A stretch of DNA of 64,000 nt from Blastobasis lacticolella (lineage: Eukaryota; Arthropoda; Insecta; Lepidoptera; Blastobasidae), in assembly GCA_905147135.1 (NCBI GenBank), contig LR990050.1, positions 3,794,501-3,858,500 of the forward strand. Direction: 5' to 3'. A program made the position numbers and the translations under genes. Below are positions 13,301 to 28,300 of the stretch, in pieces; the stretch's first letter is position 1, and the number at the start of each line of letters is the position of its first letter. Under the pieces are notes generated by a model, which was not told the origin of the DNA, ran no database searches, and worked only from the letters and a program-made list of their open reading frames with translations.

Positions 13301-16300
13301 GCGTTTAGTTTTTTCGTTTTGCGGTACAGAACCCTAAAACCAAGCACTTTATAATAACACATTCTCATACGATTTAAAAAAATTGTATCGTTACCCCGTC
13401 AATCGTCGTCGACAACCTGAGTAGTTCAGTTGGTTTACATGCCGGTCTACCACGCAGAGGACCAGGGGTTCGATTCCCGGCCGAGCAGAAATGAAAATGA
13501 TGAATTTTAATTTCTGTTACGGCCCAGACACGTACTATGTATAATAAGTATGTAAAAATCAATCATATTGGCGTTAATGTCCCGGTTGTGCTCTTGCGCA
13601 CGAGTGCCCGGGGTCCGCCTTGACCATGATCCAGGAGTTGGCAGGTCAGGTAATTACAGTAGAGCGACTGCCACCTGACCTTCAAGACCCTGCTACCAGG
13701 GGAACCTGACCAGATTGGATCATGGTTACACATCCAGTCGCCTGAATGTGCAGGCTTCACCACGATGTTTTCCTCACCGTAAGAGCATCGGTTCAACTAA
13801 TGTACATAACAGTCATTGGTACATGTCCGGAGCGGGATTTGAACCCGGGACCTCTGGCTTACGAGTCGGATACTCTTACCGCTCTAAGCTGCCACCGAAA
13901 TAAATAAGTATTTAACAAAAAGTATATAAGTGCTTTATCAGTTATCTAACACCCATACTGTCGGGCTAGATGGCGCTGTGCGAATTTGTCAAAAGGAAAA
14001 ACCAGAAAAAGATTAAAAAAGCAGGTGAATTGTATAAAAAACAGCATCGTGAGCAAAGTGCTTTTGAGGTTGAGTGATGAATTAACAACGGGGTGTCAAT
14101 TACACTAATTATCCCTTTAAGTAATCCCTTAATTACGGCCTTCAAACTACTAAACAACCACTAAACCCTTTTCCTGCTTAAGTTCTCCGTACCCTCAAAT
14201 CGACCTACTTACCTAATCCACTATTCGTCTAACTTAGTTAACTTTACAATGACGTAAGTCTTGAACTCAGGCCACTTCTCCGTTCTAAGCACCTAAATGC
14301 CTTCAAGGCTAGACTGAATAGGCTGTTCGAAGACGGGCATGCTTCATCTTCGGCCGCATTGTCACTTACCAACAGGTGAGATGGTGTTCAAATAGCTGTC
14401 TTGTCTAAATATAAAAAAAAACCTAAACTAAACATGAATGACTAAAACTCTTTGACATGTACATGAGAGTTTTTGATGATTAAACTTATCATAAATGTAA
14501 CGTATTTAAATGTCAACTCTTCATTGAGGTATTACATTTTCATTACACAATGTACAAGTGGAAAAAGAAAACAATACCTTAGTAATGAAAATGGATAGAT
14601 AAAAAATTTACAACTTCTAAGAATTAGTACAATATTAAAAAGATATTAATGGACAGCAAAATGACTGAAAACTGTTTTAGTTTTTTAGTCCTGAAAACAT
14701 TTTGGCGTTAATGTTCTGGTTGTCCTCTCGCGCACGAGGACCCGGTGTCAGATCAGATCAGATAATTACAGTGGACCGACTGCCATCTGACCTCCGTGAC
14801 CCTGCTACCACGGGTACCTAACCAGATTGGATCATGGTTACACATTCAGGCGTCTGAATGTGTAGTTATGTACTGAAATATAGGTAGGTAATATGCAGAG
14901 CTTAAGACATACTCACTCCAGAAACTGATTACAAATGAAAAGACATAATCTAAAAATCCCCAGTGACTTACAGTAAAATTACAATCTTAATAATGAAGCA
15001 TAAAATAGAAGATTGCAGGAGGTAACGCCGCTAGCATTCAGGGAATGCTTCTGCTTGGCAGCGATTAAGAATCTGTTTTTATTTTTTTTTATTTTTTTTT
15101 ATGTTACCCAGCAGACAAACAGGCAAGCGGGCCACCTGATGGAAAGTGGTCACCGCCGCCTATGGACATCAGCAACACCAGGGGAATCACCAATGCGTTG
15201 CCCGCCTCTAAAGAGACCTCTAATATACCTCTTGAACGATCCCATGTCATAGTCCAAAGGAAACACTGTGGCTGGGAGCTCATTCCACATCCGAATCGTA
15301 CGGGCGAGAAACGTTCTTTCGAACCTTCGCGTGGTGACCAACAGAGGGTCTACGTAGTGGGGATGAGTACCCAGCCCACGGCGGGTGGTGCGATGTAAAA
15401 TTTGTGTATTTTTTTAAATTTAGTTTCGCCGTAACTTTATGTTTATATATTCTGTGTACAGCAATGTACTATCCTATTTCAAAAAATTAATAATCATAAG
15501 ACGCACATTAAAAATTTGATATAAAAAAAACAGGATCATACCCATTTAGATTTAGAGGCAAAAGCTGGGATTAAGATTGCAGATCTGCGCATTTTATACC
15601 CTTTACGTAACTGTTCTCCCGAATAAGTTCCAGCAACATAAACAAGAGCTATAAATCTACTGGACATTTCTAATTGCTACGCCATAAATTGAGGCATTAT
15701 TACGCATTATTTAGTATCTGAAGTGGCCATGACCTTTCAGAGGTACTAGTATAGACGTTACAATTTAATTTTGAGCCTTTGATCAATATTCAGTGTTGAA
15801 CCTAGACGAAGCTTAATTAAAAGTTCTAACTGTTATTGAATGGCTTGGTCTGTTAACTTGGGCTTTAGTTTTGGAAATAAAATAAAACTTTATAATGGTC
15901 GATAACTTAATAGCGGGCTCATGGCTCATAGTGAATACTAAAGTGTATATTTTAAGGAATAACTAATTTTGAGTTACTAAGGCATATTTTGATACTATTG
16001 TATTAGATAACAAGATTTCCAATTGGAATTGGACTTTGTCAGAAATGGGGCTAATAGTATACTCGATCTCCCATTGTTTTATGAGACTAAACAAATAGAC
16101 TTTCACTTTTATTTATTAGTGCGGGTAATCAGAATAATCATAATCAGTCATCATATTCAAACGTGATGTCACAGTTGATTAAATACATTTAAAATACATA
16201 TAAACCCCGTTTTGCGAGGTGACACACAATAATCTTTAATATCTTGTAATTGCTATGTTTTTAACAGATTTTAATTTACTTTTCAATTTCTGTTACAGTT

Positions 16301-19300
16301 TTTTAAAGTAATTTTCATATTTTGTGCATAATATGACATTTTCAATATCGGTAATTATACCTATTCTCTTTATTTCAATAGGCTATTTTCATATAAACCG
16401 GGGTCCATGCCTTTATAGAATCAGACTCCTTATACAGCAAGTATTTTTCTTCCGAAACACCAGTCATTATCTCATCTCAGCAATTACAACCAGAAATCTC
16501 CAGGAACTCGCCTCTAAATTTGGTAAATTATGTCTAAAGTTATTCGGTAAAGTAACAGACACATTTCAAGCCAACTTGATGCAGACAATGCCTAAGCCCT
16601 AATCCGTTGTTTACGGCAGTTTGTCCTCATTATATTAATTCCTTAGGGGAAGATTACACGGCACGAGATAAATACGCAAATATCCCTAAGATAATGGTGC
16701 GTGGATATTTTGTATCGACTTCGTTACAAGAGACTTCGAGGGTGGATCGTTTGAAGTTGGAAGAGTTTAACAAGTTGTTTTTGAAGAATCTGTCAAAAAA
16801 GTTTTTGCAGCTTTTTGTCTGATTAACCTATCAAATATTTGTTTTAAACTAAGCTCCTGTTCTTTAAACCTATTATTATATTAAATGGGACGTACACGCG
16901 ACGTACCTTTTTGATTTGTTTTGTTGATACCCACCATCTTCTCGTGACCACGGTGGGTGTGTGGGTGGGTTGGCGCGTGTGAGTCTCGTTTACTATAAAT
17001 AACCTATCAAATATTTTCAAGCTTTAATAAAAAAGAGTCCGATATTTTATCTTTAACATTGTCAACGGTATGGACCATTTGGTAGTTATCATTTTCACAG
17101 ATTACAATTATCATCATCAAACATGATTATACTATAGAATTTAAACCATTATAATATAAGCACAGAAATTAAAACTTCTGTAAATTTAAGTATAATAGCA
17201 ATCTTTACATCAAAAGTAAATTTAATCACAAAATATTTTCAGGATATCGAATAACCTGTGCTCTACCATTTTCAGGTACAGGTAGCATCATAAACCAAAA
17301 GAAAATTTCAAATTTCGACCCTTAACGATAAAAACTTTGCAAATAAAGCCGCTTTATTCGGATTTATCAACGATTATACGGAAAGTTTACCACATTTTTA
17401 TTTATCGTTTAAGTAAACAAAGAGTGTTTTCATCAAGTGTAAGTTGAGGTTAATGAAAATAAAGGGTGCACACTTTGTAGTCGGCATTCGTGTCGTAACT
17501 ATCGGAAATTGTGAAAGTTATAATACCTACTTTCGTTATAAATAAAAAGCTGAGGTTTATTAGGGTAGTCGTAAAGAATGACCGATAGTGTAAGGACGGG
17601 TTCTTGATTCAAGACCGAGAAAATCATAATAAATATTATACATTTTTCGGATAAACACTTATACCTCATACATGGGAGTGACTTATAAACTACACAGTTT
17701 CTATCTTGCTTATTGTTCATTTTGACGTTTAGTGTTAGATCGTGAGTGAAATTCATGGTCAATTCAAAAACGTACACAATATGCAAATGTTTACTTTCTC
17801 CTTCCTTCCTTACTTACATTTCCTTTTAATTTTATTGTTCCTTTTTTAATTTTTTCGAGATTACTAATCGCTAACAACAAATAATACTCTGCCTCCTAAA
17901 ATTTAGACAAACCTTACTGACAAGCGTACTTCTTCACTTTTAATTTAAACATCGGGGTTTTGGTCCTGCCAGTGTTCCCTCGCACCCCTCGAGCTCTACC
18001 CCCGTCCACTCCGATGCCCAATAAATATAATTAAGGGCATACTAAAAATATGAGCGAGCCAGTGGGCCCTTGCGCACGCAATTGCGCGATTATGCGGCCA
18101 CCGAATGTGTGCCGCTTCCGACTATAATTCTCTCATACCAAAACTTACTTATAATCGGATTTTAGGGGTTTATAGGTGTATAGAACGTCACGCCTTCAAT
18201 GCTGGTACTGTAGCCGCCGTATAAAAATGCTCGTCAGCATGAGGTCTATATTTGGCAAGTACAAGTTGAAGATGATTAAGTTCTCTATATATATAATATA
18301 TAACAATGTTGACGGTAATGAAAGATGGCACACGAGGGCACGGCGTCCGCCTTGACCTTGACCAATGCTCTAGGATTTGGCAGATCACGTGATTACAGTG
18401 GAGCGACTGCCATCTGACCTCCGTGCTTCTGCTACCACAAGAACCTGGTCACACATTCAGTCGCCTGAATGTACAGGTTTCATTATGGCACTTTTTCTCA
18501 CTGTAAGAGCATCGATTCGTGTTCAACTAATGTACATAACTCAGAAAAAAGTCATTGGTACATGGTGGCAGTGGGATTCGAACTCGGTACTCTCGCTTGC
18601 GAGTCGGATACCTTTACCACTAGGCCGCCGATGTTATTTAGCTCTAATAATGTAATATTTTACGATGCCTCACAACACCAAATGAGAAATAAAATGAGTA
18701 TCCACCATGTTTAGACTTGGATGTGTATGGATACGCCCCTCTCCCGCCATCATTATCAAATCACTGCTAGGAATAGGCCACCACCACATTTCTCTGCAAA
18801 GGCAGGTACTTTGCAGCTGGTGCCTGACACCTATGACAGATCATCGGTCCACTTTGTGGAGAGGCTTAGCAATGCTGCGTCTTTGCGTCGAAACCTAAAG
18901 GTTCCCCAAAAGTAAACTGCCCCATCGGCCATCTGTTTTGCGAGTTATTTGAGCCAGTGTCCTGCCCACCGCCAGTTAAGCCTGGCAATCCTTAGGGCTA
19001 TGTCGGTGAATTTGGTTAGTGCCGCTTGGTTCTTACCCGTAAAGGTAAACAAAATCCCCGAAATAAAATCCAGTATTCCACTGGCTTCACACAGTTAAAG
19101 TCGCCAACGTAAAAATAAAATACTTAATTGAGCGCGTGGGTCGAAAGTTTATTTTGCGTCTTCACTTCATTGTGAATCAGGTATTTCTGACCTTTCTAAA
19201 AAACATCGGTATTTTTTAAAACAATTACCTATCGACAACTAGAAAAAGATAATGGCCGCCATTATCCTTTTTAAATTATCGAGAATTGTTAGACAATTAG

Positions 19301-22300
19301 GTTGTTAGACAAAAATAAACAACGTAAATTCTAAGTATTAGTAAAATTACCAGTAATCTGTTGTGGGCGTCACAGCTTGGGGGACTAAACTTATTATTTT
19401 GTTGTAGAAAACCTAAATTAAAACTTTTAATTTTGTGACATGGGAATTTCAACCTTGTTGAAACCTTTAACCTTCAACTGTTACAATGAAATTGTGGAAT
19501 CAAACGTTTTACAATGTGCCTAGTGTTTAGTCTATTAAACGTATGTTCCAGGAAATTTGCATTGTTGCCCATAACTACGATATATTTACATTCATTTAAC
19601 AAACATTCAGAACTGCAGGTGCGTTGTCTAAGCTGGTTTGCCTCATACCTGCGGTTACCCTGGCTACCTTATCCTCAACAACGCAAGCATTATTAAATAT
19701 TAATAATAGCATATTATCTTGAAACTTTATTTTCATTTTGACCGTAACATGAAAATAAAGAACACAATTAACGTCGTGTCTAAATTACCATACAGCAAAC
19801 CACAGTGACCACACTAATCTGTTGTAATTCAGTGCGAACAGTAATTTCGCAATACGCCCGATTCTACCATTTAACTGCGACATGTCTAGTACATAAATAC
19901 GTAGGATAAAATAGAATTTTGTTCGCAGAACATTCGATAAAAACATGTACATTAGTTCTACGTAAAAACGTTGTATAAAATTTGTAGAGGTTTAGTATTG
20001 CAACCGTAACAGAGTTATATTCGCAGTACAATATTAATATTAATAGAGGTTACAACCAACTTCATAAAAATGCTGATGTTGAAGACCGACATAGACGATG
20101 ACCTGAGTGGTTCAGTGGTCAACATGCCACGCAAGAGGTCCCGCCCGGGTTCGATTCCCGGCCGGGTAGAAATTGAAATAATGAATTTTATTTTCTGTTA
20201 CGGGTCTGGGTGTTCTATGTATAATAAGTATGTATTTAAAAAAAAGTATATAAGTAGTTTATCAGTTATCTAGCACCCATAAAACAAGCTTTGCTTACTT
20301 TAGGGCTAGATGGCGCTGTGTGTGAATTTGCACACGATTATTTATTTTATTTATTTATAGTTATAATATTAAGGAAGTACAATGCAATGAGCAAAACCTG
20401 ATCCAAATGATCAAAGTCGCGGACATTAGTCAGTTAGTAAAAAAAACATCGGCTATACGCCAGAGACCATGTAACTAAAAGTATAGATAGACTACAGACA
20501 TATATAGAGAGCTACCCTCGTCTATAAACAGTAATCTAGGTTAGACAAACCCTATTACGTGTGTGCCAGCCTCGATCTAGGGTCGCGATGGCCTCGTTCC
20601 ATGTATGACTTGATCAGACGAAATACTAATACCACGTGACAAATGGATTTATCATGTGTAAACATAAAATTGCTTTTGTATCGATCAGGAATGATTCGTT
20701 TTTATCGTTTCTGAAATATGTATTCGTCATTAAGGTGACGAACAAGCTTACGGCTTACCTAATGGTAAACAGTCACCGCAGCCATAGACGTTTGCAATAC
20801 CAGCGGCATCATACACGCGTTGCAGACCCCTAAAAACCACCCCATTGAAGAACTTCATGTTGAACTCTCCAGGGAAAACCTCTCCATTCCACAACCTTAG
20901 TGTGTCTCTCCGCTTCCACTCCACACGCCTTCCACACAATCCAAACAAAGCGCAAGTAATCAAACCACAATAAAACAGAACTAAAAGCTCTAAAAGCTAA
21001 TAGTTCATTAACACACTTTCACATAAAACGTGAACACGTAATTCATCATTATAATCCGCTGACGATAAACTGGGGTAGACATAACCCATCAAATTGGTAT
21101 TTTATTTACTTCGCGTGCTGTAAAGAGGCTCAGCCCAAACTTTGCTCGTAGATAAGTGCCTATATAATAAAATATGCCGGTGTAACGCGCCCTCGAGGCC
21201 CTGCAATTGCCCTTCCTGGAGTCATAAATATAAAATTCTCCACATAATCGTCATTTTCCTCGAACGAGGCATGATTAACCTTAAAACTTTACGTGAGCTC
21301 GTTATCGTTGTTTTGGCGTTGCCTTATTGAACTGGTACACGTTGATGTGAAAGAAACCCGGCGCGGAAGGAACTTAGGTATAAAACAAAGTCGCTTGCCG
21401 CCGTCTGTGCCTATGTATCTATGTACGCTTAGATTTTTTAAATTACGCTCCGGTTTTGATGTGGTTTTCAACAATAGATAGAGTGTTTCATCAGTGGTTT
21501 ATATGCAAAGATAAAGTAGGTGTACGCGAACGAAGTCGTACTAAGTCCACTAGTTAATTATAATCACAACCACTTACTAAAATAAAGTAATTTAAAAATC
21601 TGATAAATAAAAACTTAAAACTGTAATTTAAACTTATGTATGAAAGTTACTGTCATTTCCATAAAGTCTAATACCATGTAAGAAACAATACGGTCCTAAA
21701 AACTTAGTAGCTAACGATTTGTGCCATCGTGTATTCCCATATCCTATTCACTTAAAATTCCGTGATACTGATGCTATTTAAGAAATTAGTAGCTAAAATT
21801 AGCAGCGACATATCACTATTCAGTTTCTAATTCTGTAAATTGAACTTTCGATAATTAAGTTCAAATTGGTTTTTGATACAGCAACATTTCGGCGAAACGT
21901 TGGCATTTCACTTTGATCGTAAATTTAGCTGAGTTAATTATTTCTGTAATTATCTTCTGAAAGGCGAACCGGTGCATTTTTATGAAACACAATCTTTAGA
22001 AAGCCTAATTAATAACTTGAACACATAAATAAAACACTCTTTCTCAAATTTCTCGTTGCAAATTGAAATTCTATTGAAGAGGAGAACATGTATGAAGAAT
22101 AAGTAGTGCTCTAAGCACTACTTATTCTTCTACTATTAGTTCTAAATATTATGTGAATAAGTTTCCCTTCAATGAGACCTAGAGAAGCAATACGATCACC
22201 CTAAAATGTCCAGAGGTGGGCGCTGAAAGTTAATGGAGTGCTAGAGAAGTATGTAACAATGCGAAGATATGCGAAGATTGTAAGAGCGACATAGGATAGT

Positions 22301-25300
22301 GCACGTACTAATGGTCACAAACGAATTCAGAAGTTCAAAGTTGGATTGGATCGGGTCTTAGTCCATATTTGTTCCTCTCGATTATAGATGCACAGGAGAC
22401 TCTTTGGACTTATTCTCTCCTGATGCAAACACAGCCCAATGGGTGAAGAATTAAGATATTTTCTTGTACTTTTAGAATTCATTGATAAATTCACTGGTTT
22501 ATAAATGGCGACTCGGCTATTAATGCCATACGAATATATAATAATGATTGATGCACTGACATTAACTTATTTGTTTATATAAATTTATTGCACATAAAAT
22601 AACTACAATTGACAGACTGACATCGAACATCCAGAATGAACATCAAACTCACACCTAATAGTGAGTTAAGTTTTCAGTTTTATTAAGTTGTTGTACTGTT
22701 GTTGTTTAAATAAAACCTCCAAGGGCAGGGAATGGATAACTTTCCGCTACCATAATATTAACTATTTACAAAATACCCGCACGAACAGCGCAAACATCTC
22801 GAATTATCGAACACGACCACAACCGAAAGCTGTTTATAAAGCGAAATTACTTGCATAATAAATACCTCGGCACAACCACCGAGCTGCCAATAATAACGTG
22901 CCTTGCTAGTCCTGGTAGCGTTACGGCTACGTTACAAGTAACTATTACCAAGTGCTAGGACCAGGTGTAATTCAGTCGAAGTTTGTACGGAGTCACGCAG
23001 CACCCCCGCCGCCCGACCCCTCCGTCGCACTAAGCGATTAACCAAATTGTAGGGAATGGCAATGGCTTACAGCAGTGCGGTACTCAACCTACTTACCTAT
23101 TTAATAGGGAGCTCGCATTCGAGATAGAGCGGTAATCCTTTATAATAACGGGCTTTGATCTATGTGCCAAGAGTTAACATAACGAGGTATGTATTTATAT
23201 GACTGTGTAATGAGTTACTCGATTAAGTTGGTATGTAGGATTGGTTGAATTATTCAGGATCCGCTCGCGGTAACATAGTTAGTGAAATACCTTGGCGTTC
23301 GAGAACGAAAAACAAGATGGCGGTAGTATTTTGGCTGATATTGTTGCTCACTTTTTAGAGAAACTCGTTCCTATGTCAGTATCCGTCCAGACGCCGTCGT
23401 GGCTTAGACCTTGGCTTCGTTGAGACGTGAATTAAATAAATTGGATGTCAAATGCCTGAAAGTGATGCTACTTGCACGTCCATGTCACGTCGCGTCGATC
23501 ACTTGGATATTTTGTAAAAGACCTTAAATTGAAGTTTAAAACCGTTCATATTTATATGTTAGTTTGGTATTCGTAAATATCTCTTACTCAAACCAAATCT
23601 AACAAAGTATGTAAATATTATATAATTTACGTACCAAATGTTATAGGAACTTTTCCATTATTTGTAAACGAAACGCTAGTATCACTAATGAGAGTGTGAT
23701 ACTCATTAATCTTGATTATTACAGTAGGCAAAGAATGGTTTAATCCATTAGCCATATATAATAATGCACAACGCTTGTTTTTCTTACAAAACGAAATCTA
23801 GTTATGCTAATGGACTGGGCGACAGTTTTTCGAGAAACCTCCATTTTGAATTTAAATTGCTTTCCGTTAAATTTTAGCAAAGAATTAAATTAAAACCTCG
23901 GCCACGTACTTTTTTCACTAACGCAGTGGATTGATGCCAAAGTTGAAAAGCAGAACGATTTTTCGCTCTAAAATTAAAACTTTTTAATGTGTGAGCCATA
24001 AATTTTAAAGTTGGAACGGTTTCACGGCGATTGAAAACGTCGATCAACTGAAACTTAGTTTCGTGTACGTAAGGGGAAATTGAGGGGTGAGTTTCATTTC
24101 GCTTAAATAGGTTGTTGAAGGTTCCACACAAATATTAGTAGAGTTTATTTTTGTACGATACTTAGATGGAACTAGATAAAGTGGCTATATTTGCTAGTTA
24201 GATTGAGAAACCTTCTGTATTTTGTTTAGTTACGTGAACCTAATTTAGTTTAACATCAATATTAAAGGTTTAATTCTGTCTGGGTCCGGAAATCCACTTT
24301 GACTCCATATACCGTACACGTGATCCCCGGGTAGTGCCAAATGAACAGCACTTACTCTGATGATAGGCTTAGACCGCGGCTGGTCACCATCGTCCAGGCT
24401 GAAGCGCCGCTAAGCGGACCAGCTCTGTTTCGGTGCGATGCCTGGAGTAGCCGTCTAGGAGGATGGGTCTGGACAGTTGTGGTCACTCAGGGTAACCGTT
24501 GTTTTTACTGCTCGCCGCTCCCGTACTGGGTGCCTGGCTTCGGAGGGCAGCGGGATCCAAAGCACGGTGCCACCGCTGGCCGACCATAGGAGGTTGAGGA
24601 CCCAAGAAGCTGATTAGCCATCAGTGAAAGGGTGCCCCGATACTCCACAAAAAATCCCAGATTGCTCTACCTTGCCGGTTGGCGACAGGATGGGAGGGCC
24701 AGGTAGCCAATCTGAGGGGCATCCCCGCAGTTATCCCGTGCGGCAATGGTGAGCATGTTATCTGGTCGGCGGAGTGCCACATCGTTCAACTACTATGTTC
24801 CTGCAACAACTATTCAATCAAAAAAGAATAAACGTTAATCAGCAGCTGCACTTAAGTGCACTGCAGTGCAGACTCAAATTTCGATACAATCCACCACCAT
24901 CTCGTGACTGAAAAGCCGTAGCTGCTATTCATTACTGAGACGCCGCCGATCAGATGTCTGGCTGACGCAGTGTACCTCAGTTATCCAGGATATACTCTCG
25001 AGCACATGTTCGTACTTCGTACCGGAGTCTGTGTGTACGCTCGCGACGACATTTGCATTCGGCGTCTCGGAAGCTTTGAGGGGTCTGGTTGTTCCATGGT
25101 GTGGCTCCCGATCTGAACAGACACTATGTATTGGTATCCGCTGGGTACATTCGATTACTGTCTGGTAAAATGTTTATCCGTCTATTCCCAACCCTAGGGT
25201 GAGATGTGCCACTTTTTTTCATCCTATCCATGACGGGAGGCATGCTCTCTTCGGACGATCCGTCTAGTTATACTTATGCCGTTACCGCAATTATAAGGCA

Positions 25301-28300
25301 TGGTATGGAAAATTTTATTTTGTATTCTGAAGTAGAGATAAACGGCAAGACGATCAAAATAGACATAAATAATTAGTGCCAAATAGTGTTATAATTTCGC
25401 TGGCCCCATTTAATTAACGAAAACTTTTTGGCAGCTCAGTTAGGTTAAACAAGATTTAAAAGTTATGTATATTCTACTACGATATAGGTTATTAAACCTA
25501 ATGGATAGAAGATTACCAAAACACTTCGTTATAAGGACTTAAATTCTGGATAACATTTACAAGTGTAATGTTAAAACCATTGCCTATTTCCATATAATTA
25601 TTATTCATGGCCCCCGAAACATGTATATGCCGAGGGGAACAAGGAAAGTTATATTAACTTGAAGAAGTTGGATTAGCGCTTTGTGAAAATATAGAGTATG
25701 TTTACATTTTTATGTGAGCCACGTTTTCTTTGGGCGGAATAATTTATGAACATGGTGCTGAAATCCCTGCTCTTCTCCCTAGAAGTATTATCGTATACAA
25801 TGTTTAGTCTACAAGGTCTACTTCGCGTACAATAACGTACAGAATAAACCAATGTACTCGTATAAAGCTTTCTGTAGTCAATATTTCAAGATTAATTAAT
25901 TAATTAATCTTTAAAAATTAATTAGTTTAAATTAATTTCACTATCGATAACTTAAATTTCTTGACTTGTTGTAACAATTATACTAAAAGAAAAAGAAGTT
26001 GTCGCCTTATTTTTATTCTACTACGCAGTGACAAACGAGCAGACATATATCAATAAAATGGAGAACTGCTCTTAAATAAATTTCAATGCCTTGCCCGAAA
26101 TTGGGCTATTGGCTCAAAAAGACTAATCTGAAAATACACGATCAATATCCAGGTTTGTTCGTGGATGATTAATTAGTCTGGATTTACACCTAATTACTCT
26201 TTGGTTCTCGCCGATACGCCATAAATCTTGCTTGAATGTAGCCCAAGTTTTGATAGCTGGCTGTAAATGAATATTAAAAGCATTACAAATATTGTAATGT
26301 CAGTTCCTTTCAGATTGATGATGGTGTTGGACTAATATTTTTTATACTAAATTTAACGGTGTACAGGTTAGTAGGAGTTGCAAATCTCTATAATAGAAAA
26401 TCAGTAGATAGGAAAATTATTCAGGCACGGAAACTACTCAGACCTGGAGATATAATACCTTCCGTGATCTACATCATTTTACAAGCGGGACACGTGAGGG
26501 AAAATGGTTACCGCCATCTAAGAAAATCAGAAACATCACATGTGCGTTTTCTACCTCTAAGAAGATACGGACCTAAATATGCAATAAGGTGTCAACTCCC
26601 TCAGCAGAAATTTTGAGAAAATCGTGTTTAAAATTATAATTGTTGTCATAAAAATGTTTAAGAAGCGCGTTAAGGAGCATTATCTCTCTCTATCTGTCTA
26701 ATATTGTGTATATATGTATGTATTGTATATATGTATATATTTTGTTAGGTATATGGTATATATGTAGAAATTTATCAGTAGTGTAGTCTATTTTTAATAA
26801 TTAAATATTTATGTCTTAAACTACTTACTTCCAGTCATCACGTTCTCTTTGCTGTAGGCCTGCTGGAAGAAATTTCTTTTTAGAAATAAGTAGTGCCTTT
26901 TGTGTCATGTATATATTAGCCATATCTTTGTTACCATTTTTGTGTGCAATAAACTATTAAATAAATAAATAAATAAAATAAAGATTTGTCGCCATTATCG
27001 TAATTCTCTATATACGTATAATCTATTATTATTGCAAATCTCATTTTTTATTTAGTAAAATTATTGACATTATTATTTACTATTTATATCTTATGTACTT
27101 GATTATTGATAATTTTCATTTAATGTATTTGATTATTGATAATTTTAATTTGATAACTAAACTGTAATGAAATCATAAAATTGTTGAGTATTTGTTACTT
27201 GAATTAATGAAATGAAATGAAATTATGAACAATTATAATTGATCTATCCTTCTCCTTTTATTCAAAGTCCTAGAGCGCCTTGCCTATACCAATGGATTAT
27301 CTTCCTGAATTCGCCAAATCTTTTAAACCCATTACAGTCAGGTTTACGTCCAGGGGGCGTACCACAATCTTTTCAAAACAAGGTTAAAATAACCTTGTTT
27401 AGAATAAGGTTATTATAATGTTATTGTAATGTTATTGTATTCTTACTTTGATCCGTACCATGACCTCCTAAAACAAGCTTGAATTGTTGCCACTACAATC
27501 TTATCTGACCCAATGACGGCGTCGCTGTTGTTAAGTTTTGTATTTCCGTCAAATTTTATTTTAATCAGCACACACGTAGTTCCAATTTTGGTCACCGGTT
27601 TGTGGCACTAACATAGAGAGGTGCATGAACGAATGTTTTGTGGTTATTTCAGGCTAGAATCATTCACTCAAACAAGCTTACTTTCTAAACCGTACCATGA
27701 TCTTTACGTTTTTGTTTGACAGTAGGAAGTTTTGTTTGACATTATTATTGTTTTTATGTCAAATCCATCAATCTAATAAAAGTCACTTTTTCATGGTGGA
27801 TATAATATTGTTTTACGATTTTTAAAGATTTACGACATATATAATACCGTTATGTTCTCCCAAAAAGCAAGTGAAATGTATTTATTCTCACAAAAGTTTG
27901 ATATAACTTAATGCATTGATATTTACGTCTCCAATACTACAACAACGGTAATGATTTTTAGACGGCCAACCAATACGAGATATTCGGTATTGTAGAAGCT
28001 GTTATCGTTGATATAGCGTGTGAAACACGAGCCCTTCGACGTTGAGAGTCGATGAGATGTGGGTGACTATACTGAAATGCTCACACACAACCTATGCGAC
28101 GGGGCAACTAAAGCCCACACTGGGAGAGTCCTACCAAATCGATTGATTTATCTGTAGGGCCAAGGACGTGTGCACCTATCTACTAAACCAAGCCTCATCA
28201 GGGTCTAGCTCTTGGCATAATACCATGAACGTAACTTCAATTTGTTCGTGGCATTGGTTCCCGTAGCAAATTCGAAGATCTTCGTGAGAGATGATTATGG

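Noticed and set aside
13820..13895. tRNA-like sequence with A and B boxes (also near 54040, 31302, 20095, 55600)
   Set aside because: Always attached to a SINE body and tail, and with mismatches that would spoil a cloverleaf; these are SINE heads, not tRNA genes.
25890..25935. TTAA-rich run as a possible piggyBac target site
   Set aside because: Simple (taat)n low-complexity sequence without any adjacent inverted repeat.
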